A stretch of DNA of 43,046 nt from a virus. The stretch is from positions 1 to 43,046 of the IMG/VR virus record IMGVR_UViG_3300035150_000080; one strand, given 5' to 3'. Below are positions 40,227 through 43,046 of the stretch, piece by piece. The notes beneath the pieces were generated by a model. That model had not been told where the DNA came from. It saw only the letters and a program-made list of their open reading frames with translations, and did not search any database. Every line of letters starts with the position of its first letter. Within the stretch, counting starts at the first letter, position 1. The position numbers were made by a program, and so were the translations under genes.

Positions 40227-40730
40227 CTATATTTCCTCTTCTAATTCTTTTATTATGTCGAGGCAGTGCATCGATCCATCTATTACACCTTGATAATATA
40301 TAACCTTCTTCCTATCTCCTTTTTTGCTTGCCTTGTCCATATTGTCAGCTTTGGACGAGGCAAACTCTTTTATTTTTTCCTTAAGGATTTCTATTTCTAT
40401 CTGTTTGTTTTCCCAACTTTCCAACAGGCAGTGGAAACATTCGTGTTTTAATAGTAGATCAATACCAGATCTGAAATCCAGTATTGATTCTTCCATACCG
40501 TCGGCACTATAAGGTGCTATCGATATCCATATTTTCTTAATCAGCCAGGCCCTTCTTCCGTCGTAGAATGCTGGATAAACTTCATTTCGATAATAACCAT
40601 ACTTGTCATTATCAGTGTGAAAAATATATATGCGATCACATCCAACAAGCAACGTGTTACCACATTCAACTTCGTAACTACCGTTAGGATAGTCGTTTTT
40701 TGTTATTGTTTTTCTTTCTTTAAAATACAT
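40227..40730 (-). CDS. Unknown protein with C-terminal coiled coil
   Basis: AAGGAGA stands before the ATG. The 167-residue product has a beta-rich first part (YEVECGNTLLVGCDRIYIFHT, AFYDGRRAWLIKKIWISIAPY), then a helical, Lys/Glu-rich C-terminal half (about 105-165) with HECFHCLLESWENKQ near 94-108. The His/Cys group could bind metal. No family recognised. Confidence 0.65.
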   Translation of the reverse strand: MYFKERKTITKNDYPNGSYEVECGNTLLVGCDRIYIFHTDNDKYGYYRNEVYPAFYDGRRAWLIKKIWISIAPYSADGMEESILDFRSGIDLLLKHECFHCLLESWENKQIEIEILKEKIKEFASSKADNMDKASKKGDRKKVIYYQGVIDGSMHCLDIIKELEEEI

Positions 40731-40740
40731 ATTATTCTCC

Positions 40741-40953
40741 TTATTCTCCTCTCAATCGGTCTTGCTCAGCTTTATATTTTTCGTCGTCCAGGCGGTTATA
40801 ATACCGCCTTTCTTTTTCTATATATTCATTCGCAGATTCGACGGAATCAAATTCTATGAGCCTTCCGTGAGGTACGCTTTCCCATTCACAACCATACAAA
40901 TATACTACTCCATTAATACCATCTTCATACACATAACACGTGTTACTTATCAT
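40741..40953 (-). CDS. Small protein in a repeated-leader cassette
   Basis: The 70-residue product begins behind CGGAGGTTAAC, the conserved cassette leader, whose 54 bases including the start codon are identical to those of the gene at 41178-41408. It has a beta-rich first part (YVYEDGINGVVYLYGCEW) and a charged helix to the end. Function unknown. It ends 10 bases before the next gene starts. Confidence 0.6.
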   Translation of the reverse strand: MISNTCYVYEDGINGVVYLYGCEWESVPHGRLIEFDSVESANEYIEKERRYYNRLDDEKYKAEQDRLRGE

Positions 40954-41022
40954 GTTAACCTCCGTTTTTTTTAATTTAAATTACTCATTCCAGCCTATCG
41001 GCCGTCAATCCGGTAGGTTGGA
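40949..41022 (-). promoter_or_regulatory. Cassette leader 2: 54-bp repeat with hairpin
   Basis: Bases 40949-41002 are identical to 41404-41457. The hairpin 40989-41022 (TCCAGCCTATCGG against CCGGTAGGTTGGA) pairs along 13 bp with two G-T wobbles. On the minus strand it is followed by a five-codon mini-frame (ATGAGTAATTTAAATTAA), an A-run and CGGAGG. The stop codon of the upstream double-glycine peptide lies in the stem. Confidence 0.75.
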
Positions 41023-41153
41023 ACTGTAGTCGTAACGATCGGTCCTGTTCCTCCAAAAAGTTTGTCTAAATCCTTGTCTTCATAATCTTCTAAGTTAGAA
41101 ATTGTCATCTTGTTCAAAGGTTTCAATTTCAATTTCAATTTTTTATTTTTCAT
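40995..41153 (-). CDS. Double-glycine leader peptide, RiPP-like precursor without Cys
   Basis: This 52-residue peptide starts behind AAAGGAGG. The leader (KLKLKLKPLNKMTISNLED followed by a polar helix and DKLFGG, Gly34-Gly35) is a textbook double-glycine leader. The KMTISNLED block is like that of the TIGR04149-type precursors. The 17-residue core has five Thr (GTGPIVTTT run), no Cys and a basic end. Thr-rich cores can be dehydrated or cross-linked by RiPP enzymes, none of which is seen here. Together with 37442-37636 this makes two leader peptides of the same design with unrelated cores, in one phage island. Confidence 0.6.
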   Translation of the reverse strand: MKNKKLKLKLKPLNKMTISNLEDYEDKDLDKLFGGTGPIVTTTVPTYRIDGR

Positions 41154-41177
41154 GTTTCCTCCTTTTTCCTTTTATTG

Positions 41178-41408
41178 TCACATTTCATCTTCATCTTCAT
41201 TCTGTTTCGCGACTTCATATTCGTACCAGTTTGTCCAATTAGGCATATTGGACAAACTAATGTATGCGTTGCAGTCGAATCCACTACCGGTATAATAAAC
41301 GTCTCCGGTAATTTGGCCGACGATTCCATAACCATTTTCCAACCTTTCTACCTTCAACCTTTCTACCTTCAACCATTTTTGCCTTTCGTATTTGGTATTA
41401 ATAATCAT
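41178..41408 (-). CDS. Small acidic protein in a repeated-leader cassette
   Basis: The 76-residue product starts behind the conserved CGGAGGTTAAC leader. A 15-bp tandem repeat in the DNA gives WLKVERLKVERLENG near residues 12-26. The remainder is beta-rich with aromatic residues (GQITGDVYYTGSGF, NWTNWYEYEV) and ends acidic (NEDEDEM). Function unknown. It lies directly upstream of the Thr-rich double-glycine peptide gene. Confidence 0.6.
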   Translation of the reverse strand: MIINTKYERQKWLKVERLKVERLENGYGIVGQITGDVYYTGSGFDCNAYISLSNMPNWTNWYEYEVAKQNEDEDEM

Positions 41409-41477
41409 GTTAACCTCCGTTTTTTTTAATTTAAATTACTCATTCCAGCCTATCGGCTGTTAAGCCGATAGGCTGGA
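41404..41477 (-). promoter_or_regulatory. Cassette leader 3: 54-bp repeat with 15-bp perfect hairpin
   Basis: Arms 41444-41458 and 41463-41477 (TCCAGCCTATCGGCT) are exact reverse complements around four bases. Then come the five-codon mini-frame, the A-run and CGGAGG, as in leader 2. There is no T-run, so it is not an intrinsic terminator. Confidence 0.75.
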
Positions 41478-41490
41478 TCAATAACTTAAC

Positions 41491-41832
41491 TTAACTTAAC
41501 GGCATTTGTGATTTAGCTACATCGATCAACCTAAAGAAATCCTTTTTAATGCCATTGCTATCACAGATAGCAATTATGAAATTCACATAATCAAATCCAA
41601 TTTCGTTACCTTTAAATACAATATCTCTAAATTCAATAACAGTTTCAGCGTCATTTATGGATGACGCCATTTTCTTTAAGTTTTCCCTTGCTGATTCAAA
41701 TTTAGCGATGTTTTTGATACCGCTATCTTTGAATTTAACTTCAAGTGCGCGCTCTAACAATTCATCAAATCCAACCTTCAGCTTTGACGCCCAATTGATT
41801 TGTTTTTGACTACCCTTTGTTATTGTTATCAT
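41491..41832 (-). CDS. Unknown helical protein, first gene of the accessory island
   Basis: The 113-residue product starts behind TCGGAGG and a perfect promoter. It is mainly helical, with SQKQINWASKLKVGFDELLERAL (about 8-30), close in style to a segment found in phage proteins that begin with QKQINWA and a region near the C-terminus (IAICDSNGIKKDFFRLID). As the first gene behind the strongest promoter, it is probably expressed immediately after entry. Function unknown. Confidence 0.65.
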   Translation of the reverse strand: MITITKGSQKQINWASKLKVGFDELLERALEVKFKDSGIKNIAKFESARENLKKMASSINDAETVIEFRDIVFKGNEIGFDYVNFIIAICDSNGIKKDFFRLIDVAKSQMPLS

Positions 41833-41879
41833 TTACGACCTCCGATTTTTTATTTTATCAACAACCTGTTGATGTATAT

Positions 41880-41908
41880 ATTATAGTATAATTTTTTCTA
41901 TTTGTCAA
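41880..41908 (-). promoter_or_regulatory. Perfect consensus promoter, copy 2 of the 56-bp element
   Basis: TTGACA (41903-41908), 17 bases, TATAAT (41880-41885) on the minus strand. It starts the accessory island. The -10 is perfect here, whereas copy 1 has TATATT. Confidence 0.85.
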
Positions 41909-41937
41909 CTTTTTTTTTATTTTTTGCATAAAAAATA
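41882..41937 (-). repeat. 56-bp direct repeat carrying a promoter, copy 2
   Basis: Identical to 39507-39562 over 56 bases. It lies in the divergent intergenic region 41833-41986, beside the plus-strand -10 at 41975. Confidence 0.9.
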
Positions 41938-41974
41938 TTATTTTATTTTCCTGGTTTTTTTGGCGAAAAGCAAT

Positions 41975-41980
41975 TATAAT
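41975..41980 (+). promoter_or_regulatory. -10 element of a probable leaderless promoter
   Basis: TATAAT ends six bases before ATG 41987, the same spacing as at 17420-17432. The expected -35 position has only poor matches (TGGTTT at 17 bases), so an activator may be needed. No ribosome binding site precedes the ATG. Confidence 0.5.
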
Positions 41981-41986
41981 GTAAAC

Positions 41987-42250
41987 ATGAAGCAAACACA
42001 AAGAAAGAAAAATGGAAACTGTTTTATATCGCATGTTTCCGTAAATCTGAAAAGATTGAAGTCAATTCTTATCGATAGGGAACCAAAAACATCTAATGCA
42101 AAACATGCATCATTAAATGGTTTTAAGACATTATTTTTTATGTCATATATATTAAAGTTAACTCTATTTACTTGTGCTGTACGTACATTTATTCAGGATT
42201 GGGAAATATATCCAATTCTGAAAGAGTTAGTTTTATTACAGGAGGGCTAA
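41987..42250 (+). CDS. Small basic protein, first gene of the plus-strand early operon
   Basis: From ATG 41987 the product has 87 residues: a basic N-terminus (MKQTQRKKNG), a polar part (FISHVSVNLKRLKSILIDRE) and a helical end containing FKTLFFMSYILKLTLFTCAVRTFI (about 46-69), which is hydrophobic but holds charges. No family recognised. It is the first gene transcribed rightwards from the divergent region, opposite the accessory island promoter, so a regulatory or early host-directed role is plausible. Confidence 0.55.
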   Translation: MKQTQRKKNGNCFISHVSVNLKRLKSILIDREPKTSNAKHASLNGFKTLFFMSYILKLTLFTCAVRTFIQDWEIYPILKELVLLQEG

Positions 42251-42254
42251 AAAA

Positions 42255-42596
42255 ATGAAGGCAAAAGAAACAGATAAATACAATTATTGCAATCATTACC
42301 ACGAATTAACTGAAGACCAAAAAATTGTTGATTTTGGTACTGGTAATTTTGTTGCAGACCGTGAAATGATACCTTTACTTAGAGAATTGAATAGATGCGG
42401 ATTAATTACACGGAGTCACTGTTCAGGGCATGACGGAAATCATTCATTCATTGCTATCAGTAAAGATAATATTACAGACATACAAATAAGAAACAGAGAC
42501 AAACTAACTAATCTGAAAACCCTGAAAACAAAAAACACTGAAGATAAAGAATTAAATGAAATATTAATTGAGTGGGTTAAGCCAAAAACAAAGTAA
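42255..42596 (+). CDS. Conserved phage protein with RSHCSGHDG motif
   Basis: The 113-residue product begins behind GGAGGG. The central LLRELNRCGLITRSHCSGHDG (about 41-61), with a following strand HSFIAI, recalls a small phage family in which the His-Cys-x-Gly-His group is conserved, possibly for metal binding. I cannot name a function. The C-terminus is a charged helix. It lies between the leaderless gene and the ribbon-helix-helix gene. Confidence 0.55.
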   Translation: MKAKETDKYNYCNHYHELTEDQKIVDFGTGNFVADREMIPLLRELNRCGLITRSHCSGHDGNHSFIAISKDNITDIQIRNRDKLTNLKTLKTKNTEDKELNEILIEWVKPKTK

Positions 42597-42608
42597 GGAG
42601 AAAGGCAA

Positions 42609-42950
42609 ATGAATTACATGTTTCGTGTATCCGAAAAAACAAAAAACGAAATACAAGAAGAGGTAACAAGGATAGGTACTATATCCAGATCAAAATTGAT
42701 CAGATACTTTATAGAAGATTACATAAAAGAAACAAATATAAAGAGCATGACACCAGCATTGAACGGTGGAAACGTTATAAAAATACAGATATATATTGGA
42801 TTCGAGGCTAAAAGCAGGATAATGTCAGTTTTGAGAAGAGGAAAAAATAAGAACTTATCATCATTTGATCTAATTGAAAACGCCTGGGGATTATACAAAG
42901 AAAAAAGAAAAATTACAAGAATCGTATATAATTTGTTAGGCAAAGAATAA
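42609..42950 (+). CDS. Tandem ribbon-helix-helix DNA-binding protein
   Basis: AAGGAGA stands before the ATG. The 113-residue protein has two similar halves, each a short strand followed by two helices: YMFRVSEKTKNEIQEEV then ISRSKLIRYFIEDYI (about 3-39), and IKIQIYIGFEAKSRIMSVL then LSSFDLIENAWGLY (about 57-95). This is the pattern of CopG/Arc-type ribbon-helix-helix repressors. As the only regulator beside the divergent promoters, it is the best candidate for their control. The nucleotidyltransferase-like gene follows across the genome join. Confidence 0.6.
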   Translation: MNYMFRVSEKTKNEIQEEVTRIGTISRSKLIRYFIEDYIKETNIKSMTPALNGGNVIKIQIYIGFEAKSRIMSVLRRGKNKNLSSFDLIENAWGLYKEKRKITRIVYNLLGKE

Positions 42951-42956
42951 CGAGGC

Positions 42957-43046
42957 AAAAATGAATAACAATAATAACATGTCGATCGGTATAGCAAATG
43001 ATTATACTGATCGATTTATTTTAATGAATACACCAAAAGAATTAAT
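42957..43046. repeat. 90-bp terminal direct repeat, right copy
   Basis: Exact copy of 1-90, containing the first 86 bases of the nucleotidyltransferase-like gene (start codon at 42961). The gene is cut by the window end only because the circle was opened here; its full copy is at 5-814. Confidence 0.9.

Noticed and set aside
1-43046. Lysogeny module or diversity-generating retroelement
   Set aside because: No integrase, recombinase, reverse transcriptase or template/variable repeat pair was found; the only DNA-binding candidates are a winged-helix and a ribbon-helix-helix protein.

Overview
The window is best read as one complete, circularly closed genome of a tailed phage with a long, probably non-contractile (siphovirus-type) tail. 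The last 90 bases (42957-43046) repeat the first 90 exactly, so the unique unit is about 42,956 bp and the first gene follows directly on the last. The DNA is AT-rich, uses the standard code, and most genes start behind AAGGAG/GGAGG-type ribosome binding sites. Several promoters match TTGACA-17-TATAAT. These signals suit a low-GC host with a sigma-70 type polymerase and strong Shine-Dalgarno use. Two double-glycine leader peptides in the accessory region look instead like precursors best known from Bacteroidota, so the host is left open. I see no integrase, excisionase or CI-like repressor, no tRNA, no CRISPR array and no certain endolysin.

Layout. (1) 41.99-42.95 kb, continuing across the join into 0-8.6 kb, plus strand: small early genes and a ribbon-helix-helix regulator, then a nucleotidyltransferase-like protein, an SNF2-type helicase, a Cys-rich conserved replication-module protein, a RuvC-like resolvase, a DnaQ-like exonuclease, a DUF4373/DnaD-type replication initiator with iterons inside its gene (candidate origin), and a DnaC-type helicase loader. 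(2) 8.6-12.0 kb, plus strand: small membrane and Cys-rich proteins, a clan GH-A-like glycoside hydrolase and a winged-helix protein. (3) 12.0-33.1 kb, plus strand: packaging, head and tail genes in the usual order: TerS, TerL, portal, two MuF-like proteins, a gpS-like morphogenesis protein, [a leaderless cargo gene with its own promoter], scaffold, major capsid protein, connectors, tail terminator, tail tube, tail chaperone with a -1 frameshift, a 1954-residue tape measure, distal tail protein, a hub with a lectin-like end, and a TM/coiled-coil protein. (4) A bidirectional hairpin terminator at 33.1 kb. (5) 33.2-41.8 kb, minus strand: an accessory island of about 17 small genes, mostly of unknown function. 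It holds tandem Ala-rich proteins, an ADP-ribosyltransferase-like protein, a sigma-region-2-like protein, two RiPP-like precursor peptides, repeated hairpin/RBS leaders, a duplicated 56-bp promoter, a 35-bp perfect inverted repeat and a GC-rich hairpin-dense element.

The replication and virion genes form a conventional lytic set. The minus-strand island is the novel part: a row of small cassettes driven by at least three strong promoters, joined by near-identical intergenic hairpins. It probably acts on the host early in infection (ADP-ribosylation, sigma-like, RiPP-like and immunity-like candidates). No gene-free stretch exceeds about 250 bp. The longest (39449-39701) holds a promoter, a terminator and the GC-rich hairpin element.
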